Origin: an uncultured Oscillospiraceae bacterium
GTDB taxonomy: Bacteria > Bacillota > Clostridia > Oscillospirales > Oscillospiraceae
Assembly (NCBI GenBank): GCA_910579485.1
Contig: CAJTVO010000018.1
Span: 1-35,338, forward strand
DNA: 35,338 bases
Direction of reading: 5' to 3'
The position numbers and the translations under genes were made by a program. Positions 16,496 to 24,359 of this stretch are shown piece by piece. The stretch's first letter is position 1. The number at the start of each line of letters is the position of its first letter. The notes below the pieces were generated by a model. It was not told where the DNA came from and searched no databases. It saw nothing but the letters and a program-made list of their open reading frames with translations.

Positions 16496-18106
16496 ATGAA
16501 GAAAAGAAATTTGATTTCGATAATACTGGCGCTGCTGTTAGCGCTTCAATGGATAACGCCTGCCCTGGCCTCGGAGGGGGATATCCCCCCGGAGCTTGGC
16601 GAGGATGTGGAGGCCCCGGAAGACATCCAGCCTCCGGAAGATGTACCGGGTCTGGATGATATCCAGGATACCCCCCAGCCCCCAGAGGACACGCCTCTGG
16701 ACGAGTCCCAGCCTCCGGAAGACATAACGGGCCCGGAGGAGGATATCCAGGAGCCGGAACCCGAAGACGAACCCCTGGAAGACTCCGAGCCGGACCCCGT
16801 GCCCCTGGAAGACTTGATCAACGTCCTGGTCCCCAGCAGCGGCCAAATCGTCCTTAATCCTTACGGCCTGGAGGTAGACATGGACGGCGGCGTGACCACG
16901 GACCAGATCGTCCATTCCTGCCAGACACTAATCAACCTGAGCGATTTCCCGGTGATAGTGGATGTTTCCGTCACCGGCACCATTCCGGCGGAGAGCGCAG
17001 CAGGGTTTGTCTCCGCGCCTCCCGCACAGGACGCGCCGGGTAAGGATGTGTTCCTGTACGCGGAGTTCCAGCCGGACCCCAGCGTGTGGGTAGGCGAATA
17101 TTGGGGATTGCCCTATCAGGTATTGGCGGATAATGAAGGCGAGAACGTGCTGACCCTGGAGGCCGGGGGAGAAGGATACTTCCGCATGTTCGGCGCGATG
17201 TCCGTCTACCCGGAGGAACCCTGGAGCGATACGGACACCTTCGGCGCGGTGCTGACCTTCACCTTCGCCCCCCTCTATCCGGACCCGGAACAGGTGGAAG
17301 GACCCGAAGCGCCTGAGGAGGAGGTCCCGGAGGACCCCGAGACCCCGGACGTTCCGGAGGAAATCCCCCCGGAGGAACCCCTGCCTCCTGACGCACCAGA
17401 GGAGGACCCTCCCGAGGAGATCACACCTCCCGACATAACGGAAGAGGACCCCGCCCCGCCGGAGGAGGAACCAGAAACGCCTGACACCCCGGAACCGGAT
17501 ACCCCGGAGGAACCGGGCCCCGAGACGCCAGATGAGACGGAACCTCCGGAAGGACCGCCGGACCCGCCCGAACCTCCCGTATCCTTGGACGAAGAGGCTG
17601 TAAATAACGCTGATGAAATAACGGAGGACCCGGCAGAAGCCGGGTCCTCTGTTTTTCTGTATTCTTATTGTGCCTCCTCCGGCAGGTGCTTCGCAAAAGC
17701 GCGCTCCACCAGGAAAGACGACAGCAGCGCCAGCGTACACGGCAGGAAGAAGACCTGGAACAGGAGCCTCCAGCAGGCCCAGACACATCCGGCCGTCATC
17801 AGCACCAGCAGGACGCTGGAGGGCAGATGGACGATCCAGAACTGGACCGCCGTCCGGTTCAGCGCCCCGAAGGAGAACTCGAACCGGCTGAGCAGCGGGA
17901 ACATCCACGCCATCACGCCCAGCACCAAAAACAGCAGCAGTACCAGCACTGCTGTTGCCGCCAGCACGGGCCCCGGCGACTGGATGACCGCGCCGATGCC
18001 GTACTGTCCGCCCAGCAGCAGCGCTATGGCCACCGCGCCCCACAGGAGCCAGGCCGGGACGGCGGTCTTCAGCTCCTGGCGGAAGGTGCGGAAGAAGCGC
18101 CGGTAG
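16496..18106 (+). CDS. Secreted NPY/W-DTD paralogue 3 with Pro/Glu-rich arms; 3' end probably frameshifted
   Basis: Signal peptide cut ALA/SE after residue 25. Then come an acidic Pro/Glu/Asp-rich arm (26-105), the core domain (VPSSGQIVLNPYGLEVDMD; later FRMFGAM..EPWSDTDTFGAVLTFTFAPL), and a second long P/E/D-rich arm to about residue 375. As read, the frame runs on to 18106 (536 residues), but the last ~160 residues pass through a terminator (17624-17656) and then antisense through the yesL-like gene; they look like non-coding translation. Both other frames have a TAA at 17599-17607, just before the terminator, so a one-base indel near 17590-17605 has probably removed the true stop. The real product likely ends near residue 370. 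The arms suggest a wall-spanning or extended spacer role. No sorting motif is seen. Confidence 0.7.
   Translation: MKKRNLISIILALLLALQWITPALASEGDIPPELGEDVEAPEDIQPPEDVPGLDDIQDTPQPPEDTPLDESQPPEDITGPEEDIQEPEPEDEPLEDSEPDPVPLEDLINVLVPSSGQIVLNPYGLEVDMDGGVTTDQIVHSCQTLINLSDFPVIVDVSVTGTIPAESAAGFVSAPPAQDAPGKDVFLYAEFQPDPSVWVGEYWGLPYQVLADNEGENVLTLEAGGEGYFRMFGAMSVYPEEPWSDTDTFGAVLTFTFAPLYPDPEQVEGPEAPEEEVPEDPETPDVPEEIPPEEPLPPDAPEEDPPEEITPPDITEEDPAPPEEEPETPDTPEPDTPEEPGPETPDETEPPEGPPDPPEPPVSLDEEAVNNADEITEDPAEAGSSVFLYSYCASSGRCFAKARSTRKDDSSASVHGRKKTWNRSLQQAQTHPAVISTSRTLEGRWTIQNWTAVRFSAPKENSNRLSSGNIHAITPSTKNSSSTSTAVAASTGPGDWMTAPMPYCPPSSSAMATAPHRSQAGTAVFSSWRKVRKKRR
17624..17656. terminator. Bidirectional terminator between the secreted operon and the convergent yesL-like gene
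   Basis: Perfect 11-bp stem 17624-17634/17639-17649 with loop AGAA, followed by TGTTTTT on the plus strand. It lies inside the over-long open frame of paralogue 3 and nine bases beyond the stop of the minus-strand gene. Confidence 0.85.
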
Positions 18107-18285
18107 CACCCGGCCTCCTCCCGGCGGATGCCGTGGACGGCGGCGTCGTACAGGGCGGCAGAGGCCGCCCCGATAGTCACCACCGGCAGGCTGCAGGCCA
18201 GCCAGAACAGGCTCAGGATCATGATGTCCAAGATCCTGCTGCACCAGCGCCACAGGAATGCCTCCGGGTCAAACAGGCTTCCCAT
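17665..18285 (-). CDS. YesL-like DUF624 membrane protein
   Basis: 206 residues with five or so hydrophobic helices, matching the DUF624/YesL family: N-terminal LFDPEAFLWRWCSRILDIMILSLFWL, then SLPVVTIGAASAALYDAAV, then a late GVMAWMFPLLSRFEFSF..LNRTAVQF block typical of the family. In B. subtilis yesL heads the rhamnogalacturonan-use operon, and relatives often accompany carbohydrate-uptake genes; the molecular role is unknown. The ATG at 18285 follows the stop of the SGNH esterase gene by one base, so the two are coupled. The first 442 bases are overlapped on the other strand by the spurious extension of paralogue 3; the clear family match argues this strand is the real coding one. Confidence 0.85.
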   Translation of the reverse strand: MGSLFDPEAFLWRWCSRILDIMILSLFWLACSLPVVTIGAASAALYDAAVHGIRREEAGCYRRFFRTFRQELKTAVPAWLLWGAVAIALLLGGQYGIGAVIQSPGPVLAATAVLVLLLFLVLGVMAWMFPLLSRFEFSFGALNRTAVQFWIVHLPSSVLLVLMTAGCVWACWRLLFQVFFLPCTLALLSSFLVERAFAKHLPEEAQ

Positions 18286-18286
18286 C

Positions 18287-18952
18287 TCAGAGCAGGGTGG
18301 GGACCAGCTTTGCCAGGGCGTCCGCCAGGGCGGCGTGGCCCTTGCGGGTCAGGTGCATGAAATCGATGGTATTGAACTCCGCCCCCACCTGGTTGGCGTC
18401 CAGGAAGTGACAGCCCGTCTCCTCCGCCACCCGCTTGAAGTAGGCGGGGAGCTTCCGGGACTTCTCCACGCAGCCGTGGCCCATGGTGCCCATTTCGTCC
18501 GCCACCGGGGAGGTGAGGACGCCTTCCTCAATGATGGGCGGCGCGATGATGAGAATATTGGGCTTTCCGCCGGGACCCCAGCACTGGGTGGTTTGGGCCT
18601 TCTGCACCAGGCGGCGCATTCCGAGGCTGATGGCGAAGGCGTTCATGCCGAATCGCTCCTTGCTGTCGTTGGTGCCCAGCATGACGGTCAGCAGGCTCAC
18701 CGGCTCGTGGCTCGTCAGACAGGGCCAGAGGTAGTGCAGGGCGTCCAGCCCCTCGTAGAGGGGGTCGGTAAACACCGTGGTCCGTCCCGAGAGGCCCTCC
18801 TCGAAGACCTTGCAGTCCTCCCCCAGGGCCTTTTGCAGCAGGCAGGTCCACCGCTCGTCCTCATTGAACCGGGCCAGCTCCGGGTCGGTGCAGTCCGCAG
18901 GATCCGCGCAGTAGCCGTGGGTGTTGGAATCTCCCAGGCAGATCTTTTTCAT
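18287..18952 (-). CDS. SGNH/GDSL-family hydrolase
   Basis: 221 residues, cytosolic (no signal peptide). SGNH blocks are all visible: nucleophile Ser in LGDSNTHG (7-14), Gly in the GLSGRTT block, Asn in MLGTND, and the Asp-His pair in DFMHLTRKGH near the C-terminus. Such enzymes remove acyl or acetyl groups from sugars or small esters. The D-x-x-H spacing and length fit the arylesterase/acetyl-esterase branch. It lies 11 bases after the ROK-like gene and one base before the yesL-like gene, so all three are one operon. In B. subtilis the yes operon likewise combines YesL with SGNH acetylesterases (YesT, YesY); that parallel suggests a deacetylation step in glycan use, an inference. Confidence 0.88.
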   Translation of the reverse strand: MKKICLGDSNTHGYCADPADCTDPELARFNEDERWTCLLQKALGEDCKVFEEGLSGRTTVFTDPLYEGLDALHYLWPCLTSHEPVSLLTVMLGTNDSKERFGMNAFAISLGMRRLVQKAQTTQCWGPGGKPNILIIAPPIIEEGVLTSPVADEMGTMGHGCVEKSRKLPAYFKRVAEETGCHFLDANQVGAEFNTIDFMHLTRKGHAALADALAKLVPTLL

Positions 18953-18963
18953 CCCGCCGCCCT

Positions 18964-20346
18964 TTACTTCACGATCTCGGGCAGAGACGCGGCGGCGGCG
19001 GACTGGCCCACGCGGCGGAATTTCTCGTCAGGCAGGGTGGGGTTGATCTGCGCGGCGATCTCCGGATATTCGTCAGCCATGACGGCCTTGCAGGTGGAGA
19101 GGATCAGGTCGCCGCCCTTGCCGGACATGACCCGGCCCAGCAGCAGCACATGCTTGTAGTGATACAGGTCAAAATAGAAGGCCAGCGCGTGGGCCAGGTA
19201 CACGCCGATGGAGCTGTATACGTCCGCCGCGCGGGAATCGTCCTGGGCCATGAGGCCCTGGACGGCCTTCAGCTTCTCGGCGGGGGAGAGGGACTCGTCC
19301 AGCGCGATGCCCGCGCGGGGGGCCAGCTTGATGACGCCGTCCTGGGAGAAGTACTTCACGCCGCAGCCGATGTCGCCGCTCCACTCGTCCCGCATGGCGT
19401 CCTCCTGGGCGTCCACGGGCACGAAGGCCAGCTCGTTGAGCCACCCGGTGATCCGGCCCTGGGGGTCCACGTAGCCCACGGCCTCGCTGGTGCCCATGGC
19501 GATGCCCAGCACGTTGTCCTCCTCCAGGCTCATAGCGCCCGCCAGGGCGGACACGTCGCCGTCGTTGGCCACCGCGTAGGGGACGTTCCCGAAGGTGTCG
19601 GTGATGGCCCGGATATAGATGTCCTTCACCTTGGCGTCAAAGAGGTCCTTGGGCACCTGGAGGAACAGGGAGGCGTTCATGGTCCGGTCGTTGATATACA
19701 CGCCGGCGGAGCTGACGCCCACCGCGTCCACCCTAGGCATGTGCTCCGCGGCGGACTTCAGCGCCGCGACGATGCCGTCATAGTGGTAGTCGGGGTCGGA
19801 ATTGGTCTTGGGGAACCACACCACCTCTTCGGAGAACACGCTCTCGCCGTCGATGACGGCGGAGACCTTCCGGTCGGACCCGCCGGCGTCGAAGCCGATG
19901 CGGCAGCCGTCCAGGTGGCGGCCGATGGCCTTGGGGCTGTCCTTGGCCTCGGGCAGCTTGTCGCAGGACACCACCTCGAAGGGGTGCTCGAACACGTTGG
20001 CCATGTAGTCCCAGTCAAATTCCTGGCATCCGCCGGCGGAGTATGCCTCGCTCAGATAGGCGCGGATGTCCTCGCTCCCCCGCACGTAGATGCGGAAGCC
20101 GCCCTTCATCCACAGGATGGTCTTGATGAGCCGGTTGACGTAGTAGTGATCCGCGTCCCGCATCTCCGGGGTGCCGTGGATAAAGGTCTCGCACACCGCC
20201 ATCTCGCCGCAGGAGCGCTCCACCGCCAGCCCCAGGGGCTGCTTGGCGTCCTTCAGAAATGCCTGGTTGAACTTGTAAAGGGGGATGTATCCCGGGTCCA
20301 GCTTCGGTGCGTGCTGTAAGGAGACCTCAACTCCAAATCGGTTCAT
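18964..20346 (-). CDS. ROK-like sugar kinase/ASKHA-fold protein
   Basis: 460 residues. The C-terminal two thirds is an ASKHA ATPase fold of the ROK type: phosphate-1 loop RIGFDAGGSDRKVSAV (149-164), catalytic-Asp region VANDGD (259-264), and phosphate-2 loop LGIAMGTSEAVGYV (280-293). The ROK zinc motif is only weakly present (DIGCGVKYFSQDG). There is no HTH, so it is not a NagC/XylR-type repressor. The first ~145 residues are a family-specific extension I do not recognise. Large ROK-like proteins of this kind are common in gut Clostridia; the sugar is unknown. GGAGGT precedes the ATG. It is first in an operon with an SGNH esterase and a YesL-like protein, consistent with handling a (possibly acylated) sugar. 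Confidence 0.8.
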   Translation of the reverse strand: MNRFGVEVSLQHAPKLDPGYIPLYKFNQAFLKDAKQPLGLAVERSCGEMAVCETFIHGTPEMRDADHYYVNRLIKTILWMKGGFRIYVRGSEDIRAYLSEAYSAGGCQEFDWDYMANVFEHPFEVVSCDKLPEAKDSPKAIGRHLDGCRIGFDAGGSDRKVSAVIDGESVFSEEVVWFPKTNSDPDYHYDGIVAALKSAAEHMPRVDAVGVSSAGVYINDRTMNASLFLQVPKDLFDAKVKDIYIRAITDTFGNVPYAVANDGDVSALAGAMSLEEDNVLGIAMGTSEAVGYVDPQGRITGWLNELAFVPVDAQEDAMRDEWSGDIGCGVKYFSQDGVIKLAPRAGIALDESLSPAEKLKAVQGLMAQDDSRAADVYSSIGVYLAHALAFYFDLYHYKHVLLLGRVMSGKGGDLILSTCKAVMADEYPEIAAQINPTLPDEKFRRVGQSAAAASLPEIVK

Positions 20347-20408
20347 GATATCGTACCTCCATCAATTTTTCCCCGCGCGGCGGATACGTTGCCTGCCGCG
20401 TTTTCTGT

Positions 20409-20437
20409 ATCATACCACGGCACAGACGGTCTGTCAC
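20409..20437 (-). promoter_or_regulatory. Sigma-A promoter with palindromic operator for the ROK operon
   Basis: On the minus strand: -35 GTGACA (20432-20437, five of six), 17-bp spacer, extended -10 TGG-TATGAT (-10 at 20409-20414). ACAGAC-G-GTCTGT, a perfect 6-bp inverted repeat, lies at 20422-20434 and overlaps the spacer and -35, a classic repressor position. A leader of about 55 nt follows before the ATG. Confidence 0.7.
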
Positions 20438-20597
20438 GCCTTTTCAGCAAAAAAGAAAAAATTTCGGAAATACAGGGAGCGCAAACATCAATTCAATTTG
20501 GGGGACAGCTGTGTAAAACGCCTGGCAGCAGCGGGAAGAGCCACGGACCAGATTCAGAACGGGTGCTGCATCATCATCTGTGCGATATGTCCTGTTA

Positions 20598-22319
20598 TCA
20601 CCCATTGGTCACATTATACAGCGAATAAAAATACTCCTTCCGCTCCATCAGCTCGCCGAACCGTCCCCGCTCGCAGACCTCTCCGCCCCGCAGGACGAAG
20701 ATCTCGTCATACTGCTCCAGCAGCTCGGCTTCCAGCCGGTGGGTGACCACCATCCGGGTCAGCCCGTCCAGGTGCAGGATCGCGTCCGTTACCGCGAAGG
20801 CCGTCTGGTTGTCCAGCGCCGCCGTGGCCTCGTCCAACAACAGCACCGGCGTCTCCCGCATGAGGCACCGGGCGATGGAGACCCGCTGCCGCTCCCCGCC
20901 GGAGAGTCCGTTTCCGTTCTCTCCGCACCGGTAACTCTCGCCCCTCTGCTCAATGAGCCCGTCCAGCCCCGCCCGGTGGACCGCCAGCTCCAGTTTGTCC
21001 TCCGGGAAGTCCCGGAACATGGTGATGTTCTGATACAGCGTGTCGTCAAAGAGGAACACGTTCTGTCCGATAAGGCTCATGACGTCGTAGAGGCTGTCGG
21101 TGTCGATCTCCCGCAGTTCCTTCCCGTCGATGGCGACAGAGCCCTCATACCCGTCGTAGGCCCCCATGAGAAGGTTCAGCAGGGTGGACTTCCCCGACCC
21201 GGAACCGCCCACCAGGGCGTACTTCTTCCCGGCCTCCAGCCGCATGGACAGGTCCCGCAGTACCGGCTCACCCGGCTCGTATCCGAAGGTGACGTTTTCC
21301 AGGGTAATGGCATCCTTCAGCACCGGCGGGACCGGGTCCCCGGCGCGGCCCGCGTTCTCCTCCGTGACCTCCGCCAGCTTCTCCACCAGCCCGGCGGCGG
21401 CCCTGCGGTTGGCCAGGCCTTTGGGCAGGATATTGATCGCATTCAGCACATAACCGGACAGATTGATAAACATGATGACCGTACCGGCGGTGATATCCCC
21501 CCGGATGGCGAGATACGCGCCCAGGAAAAAGATGCCCATCTGCATGACCAGCCCGCAGAGGCCGGAGGCCTCCCCGATGAGCGCCTCGCACCAGCGGCGG
21601 CGGTATTTGACGTTCTCCAGCGTCTGGTTGGAACCGTTGAAGCGCTTTCGGGTCTCCTCTTCCGCCTTGAAGCTCTTGATAACGGAAAAGCCGCTGAGCA
21701 GGTCCTTGATCTGCGCCATAAAGCTTTCGTTCTGGTCGCTGACAGCCTTCTCCCGTTTTGCCAGAGCGCCGCCTGTCACCGCCACCGCCGCAATGGGCAG
21801 CAGTCCCAGCAGAACGTCCGCTGCCGCCAGCAGCGGGCTGTACCAGATCATCATCATAAAGGCTCCTACGCCTGTCAACATGTAGGCCGCCATCTCAAAC
21901 GGTTTTTCCAGATAGTTGCTTTCGATGGTGGTCACATCGTTGGTCAGGGTGGATAAGTACCGCCCGGTGTTCTCCTGAGAGAAGGCGCTGATGCTCTTCT
22001 CTGACAGCCGCCGGAAGGCCAGAGCCTTATATTGCACCAGCGCCCGGCGGACAAAGCCTAATTTCGCCCAGTAGCTGGCTGTATCTACCGTCACCGTAAA
22101 GACAGCCAATCCTATCCAGACCCACAGCATCTCCAGCAGCCGGTCCGCTTCCCCGGCGGCGATGATGTCGATCATCGCCCCCAGCAGCCAGGTAACGAAG
22201 AGATTTACCCCAATGCTCAGGACGCTCAGGACCATGGCCGCCCAGTAGCGGATATGGTTTTTCTCATAAAAGGCGCGGAAGTATTCCCGCGCGGCGGGGG
22301 TCCTCTTATTTCTTTTCAT
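20598..22319 (-). CDS. ABC half-transporter (exporter type)
   Basis: 573 residues with a fused exporter membrane domain (six helices, about 15-300) and ATPase. Walker A GGSGSGKST starts at 371, the signature LSGGERQ is at about 472, Walker B VLLLDEAT at about 492 with catalytic Glu, and the H-loop His at about 527 (VVTHRL). A half-transporter of this design needs to dimerise; no second half-transporter gene is next to it, so a homodimer is likely. The start at 22319 has AAGGAG upstream, and overlaps the end of the XRE gene by 14 bases, so the two are translationally coupled. Substrate unknown; lipid, peptide and drug exporters share this plan. Confidence 0.88.
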   Translation of the reverse strand: MKRNKRTPAAREYFRAFYEKNHIRYWAAMVLSVLSIGVNLFVTWLLGAMIDIIAAGEADRLLEMLWVWIGLAVFTVTVDTASYWAKLGFVRRALVQYKALAFRRLSEKSISAFSQENTGRYLSTLTNDVTTIESNYLEKPFEMAAYMLTGVGAFMMMIWYSPLLAAADVLLGLLPIAAVAVTGGALAKREKAVSDQNESFMAQIKDLLSGFSVIKSFKAEEETRKRFNGSNQTLENVKYRRRWCEALIGEASGLCGLVMQMGIFFLGAYLAIRGDITAGTVIMFINLSGYVLNAINILPKGLANRRAAAGLVEKLAEVTEENAGRAGDPVPPVLKDAITLENVTFGYEPGEPVLRDLSMRLEAGKKYALVGGSGSGKSTLLNLLMGAYDGYEGSVAIDGKELREIDTDSLYDVMSLIGQNVFLFDDTLYQNITMFRDFPEDKLELAVHRAGLDGLIEQRGESYRCGENGNGLSGGERQRVSIARCLMRETPVLLLDEATAALDNQTAFAVTDAILHLDGLTRMVVTHRLEAELLEQYDEIFVLRGGEVCERGRFGELMERKEYFYSLYNVTNG

Positions 22320-23208
22320 CTTTTTTCTCCTTTTTGTCATTCTGACCGCCGCCATCCAGCAGCGGGGCTGCGTCACCGTCTCCAACGACGACCAGGTTTT
22401 GCCCATACTGCATCATGCACCGGGCCATATAAAGGAACGGCACCAGCGTTGTGCCCTGGAACAGAGTATAAGCGCTGGTCAGTCCGTCCGCCAGCTGCAG
22501 TTCTTTTTTGTGCATCACATGCAGCGCCAGCAGCTCCTGCAAAATCGTTTCTACCTCCTGCCGCGGCATCCGCAGAGCCGTGGCGAGGGCCTCCGGCACG
22601 TACAAACGGCTGGTCTGACTGTTCAGGTACTCCAACAGCTCAAGGCACCCGGGCCGGGATAAGACGGTAAACAGCGTCCGGTATTGGTCCATGGAAGCGA
22701 AGTAGGCTTCATATCCCTTCTCCGGTCTGGGCCACAGGGTAGAAAAGGACATATCTTCGGCATGGACGTCCAGCATGAATCCGCCCTCCAGCCACAGCTG
22801 CGCGGTTGCCAGAGCGACGCGGTCGGGTTCCTCATTTCTCATCTCACAGTTTTCCAGATAGCTGATCTCCGGGAATTTTCCCTTCCCTGCAATCATGTTT
22901 TTCAGCGCGGTCCAGTTCAAACGGCAGAGCTGGTCGAACCGGTCCTTTATGGGCATCCCCGCCAGCCACCGGGCCACGGTATCGTGGATGTCCATCTTTT
23001 CGCCGCCCTCCCGTCCGAAGAGGGCGTCTATCGTCACGCCCAGTTTATCCGCGACAGCGGGCAGCAGGGCCACGTCCGGCGCGCCGCCGTTCTCCCACCG
23101 GCTGACGGCCTGGGTGGAAACCCCCACCGCCTTCCCAAGCTCCTCCTGGGTCATGTTCAAAGCCTTTCTGTATTGCGTGATCTGCTCACCAATTAAATTG
23201 TTGTTCAT
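22306..23208 (-). CDS. XRE-family regulator with a winged-helix-like C-terminal region
   Basis: 300 residues. N-terminal HTH (about 6-62) of the Cro/C1 type: ITQYRKALNMTQEELGKAVGVSTQAVSRWENGGAPDV. The rest is a helical region with a segment around 195-240 (CLELLEYLNSQTSRLYVPEALATALRMPRQEVETILQELLALHVM) that reads like an ArsR/MarR winged helix and may bind DNA or mediate dimerisation. It ends in a lysine-rich tail produced by the ribosome-site sequence of the next gene. CGGAGGA precedes the ATG. It is cotranscribed with and overlaps the exporter, so it probably senses that exporter's substrate. A palindrome lies between promoter and start. Confidence 0.85.
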   Translation of the reverse strand: MNNNLIGEQITQYRKALNMTQEELGKAVGVSTQAVSRWENGGAPDVALLPAVADKLGVTIDALFGREGGEKMDIHDTVARWLAGMPIKDRFDQLCRLNWTALKNMIAGKGKFPEISYLENCEMRNEEPDRVALATAQLWLEGGFMLDVHAEDMSFSTLWPRPEKGYEAYFASMDQYRTLFTVLSRPGCLELLEYLNSQTSRLYVPEALATALRMPRQEVETILQELLALHVMHKKELQLADGLTSAYTLFQGTTLVPFLYMARCMMQYGQNLVVVGDGDAAPLLDGGGQNDKKEKKDEKK

Positions 23209-23221
23209 ATATTGTCCTCCG

Positions 23222-23267
23222 TGTCAATTGACAGTTGAATTATATATTAAATTAGGCTTGAATACAA
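23222..23267 (-). promoter_or_regulatory. Promoter and palindromic operator of the XRE-ABC operon
   Basis: Minus strand: -35 TTGTAT (23262-23267), 17-bp spacer, -10 TATAAT (23239-23244). The perfect 12-bp palindrome TGTCAATTGACA sits at 23222-23233, about at the transcription start. It is a natural autoregulatory operator for the XRE protein encoded 14 bases further on. Confidence 0.7.
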
Positions 23268-23499
23268 GACAGTTATCTTTGCAACAAATCAAACAGCAAT
23301 TGACCCGTTCCACCCAATCTAAACGAACCATCCCCCATCCCGCACCCCGGCGAGTCCGCCCCGCTAAAACGGTAGGGGCCATCGTCAACCACGCCGAAAC
23401 AACCGCAGAAGACCGGCAGAGCGGACGGCAGTCAGTTCAGACCAAACCGTCTGTGCCTCGGGCGCAAAACAAAATACCCCCGTAATGAAGGAGGATCCC

Positions 23500-23611
23500 T
23501 AAGGAACTACGTTCCTTAAGTGACTTTTTGCAACTTTTTGTTCACACAAAAAGTTGGCCCGGGGTAACGAATAAAAGACATTCTAAGCGACCGGGCAGCC
23601 GTCAGGCTGCC
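23500..23611. repeat. Hairpin cluster upstream of the SSB-like gene
   Basis: Within the 480-base gene-free stretch 23209-23687 there are three perfect hairpins: 23500-23507/23511-23518 (loop TAC), 23531-23540/23547-23556 (CAACTTTTTG arms), and 23594-23600/23605-23611 (loop GTCA). The style matches the cluster near 11.6 kb. The rest of the stretch, apart from the XRE promoter, shows nothing recognisable. Confidence 0.45.
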
Positions 23612-23687
23612 TGGCCGGTATAAAAAGAACCCCCTCCTCATATATTGGGACAACCGACCTAAACAACCAATGAGGAGAAACCTACAT

Positions 23688-24302
23688 ATGGAAACCACCA
23701 AAAATTTTGTACAGCTCTGCGGGACGGCGGCGGGCGAACCCGCGCCCTCCCACGAAAACCACGGCCAGCAGTTCTCCCGGTTCCCCCTTGCCGTCCGGCG
23801 GCTGTCCGGCCAGACGGACACTCTCTGGGTCATCGCCACCATGGACCAGCTCCACCGCCTGCTGCCCCTCACCGGACGCCGCCTGACGGTGGACGGCCAG
23901 CTGCGCTCCTTCAATAATAAGAGCGGCAGCGGCAGCCGTCTGGTCATCTCCGTCTTCGCCCAGCTCCTGACCTCCGCCGGGGAGGAGGAAGAGGACCGCA
24001 ACCGCATCGCCCTCCGGGGGGTGATCTGCAAGCCGCCGGTGCTTCGCCGTACCCCTCTGGGCCGGTGCATATCCGATATGATGCTGGCGGTGAACCGCCG
24101 GTATGGCCGCGCGGACTATCTGCCCTGCATCGCCTGGGGACAGGTGGCCATGATTACCGGGAACATGGCCGTAGGCGAAGCCCTCTCTCTGGAGGGCCGC
24201 GTCCAGAGCCGGGCCTATACCAAGGTGGTGGAGGGCTGTGCCCAGGAGCGCACCGCCTTCGAGGTGAGCGTCATGCACCTGGTAGAGGACGAGTGCTTCT
24301 AG
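23688..24302 (+). CDS. SSB-like protein with two OB folds
   Basis: 204 residues. The C-terminal half (about 104-200) reads as a single-stranded-DNA-binding OB fold: NRIALRGVICKPPVLRRTP, then DMMLAVNRRYGRADYLPCIAWGQVA, then a G-x-x-LSLEGRVQSRAY strand and a VSVMHL close. The N-terminal half shows the same order in weaker form (VQLCGTAAGEPAP, FPLAVRRLSGQTDTLWVIATM, GRRLTVDGQLRS), so the gene looks like an internal duplication. It lacks the acidic D-D-x-P-F tail of true replicative SSB, although a C-terminal VEDECF is acidic. GAGGAG precedes the ATG at 23688. It stands alone; the function (perhaps a specialised ssDNA or PriB-like binding protein) is inferred from fold pattern only. Confidence 0.7.
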   Translation: METTKNFVQLCGTAAGEPAPSHENHGQQFSRFPLAVRRLSGQTDTLWVIATMDQLHRLLPLTGRRLTVDGQLRSFNNKSGSGSRLVISVFAQLLTSAGEEEEDRNRIALRGVICKPPVLRRTPLGRCISDMMLAVNRRYGRADYLPCIAWGQVAMITGNMAVGEALSLEGRVQSRAYTKVVEGCAQERTAFEVSVMHLVEDECF

Positions 24303-24308
24303 CGTCAA

Positions 24309-24347
24309 AAAAGTGCGTCTCCGTCCGGCGAACGGAGACGCGCTTTT
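24309..24347. terminator. Bidirectional terminator between convergent genes
   Basis: A 16-bp stem with one G.U pair, 24309-24324/24332-24347, seven-base loop; A-run on the left and T-run on the right. It serves the SSB-like gene on plus and the lipoprotein gene (stop at 24360) on minus. Confidence 0.85.
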
Positions 24348-24359
24348 GATGTTTGGAAA

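Noticed and set aside
12215..17623. A complete flagellar operon
   Set aside because: Only flagellin is recognisable; the following genes do not resemble FliD, FliS, FliW, CsrA or FlaG.
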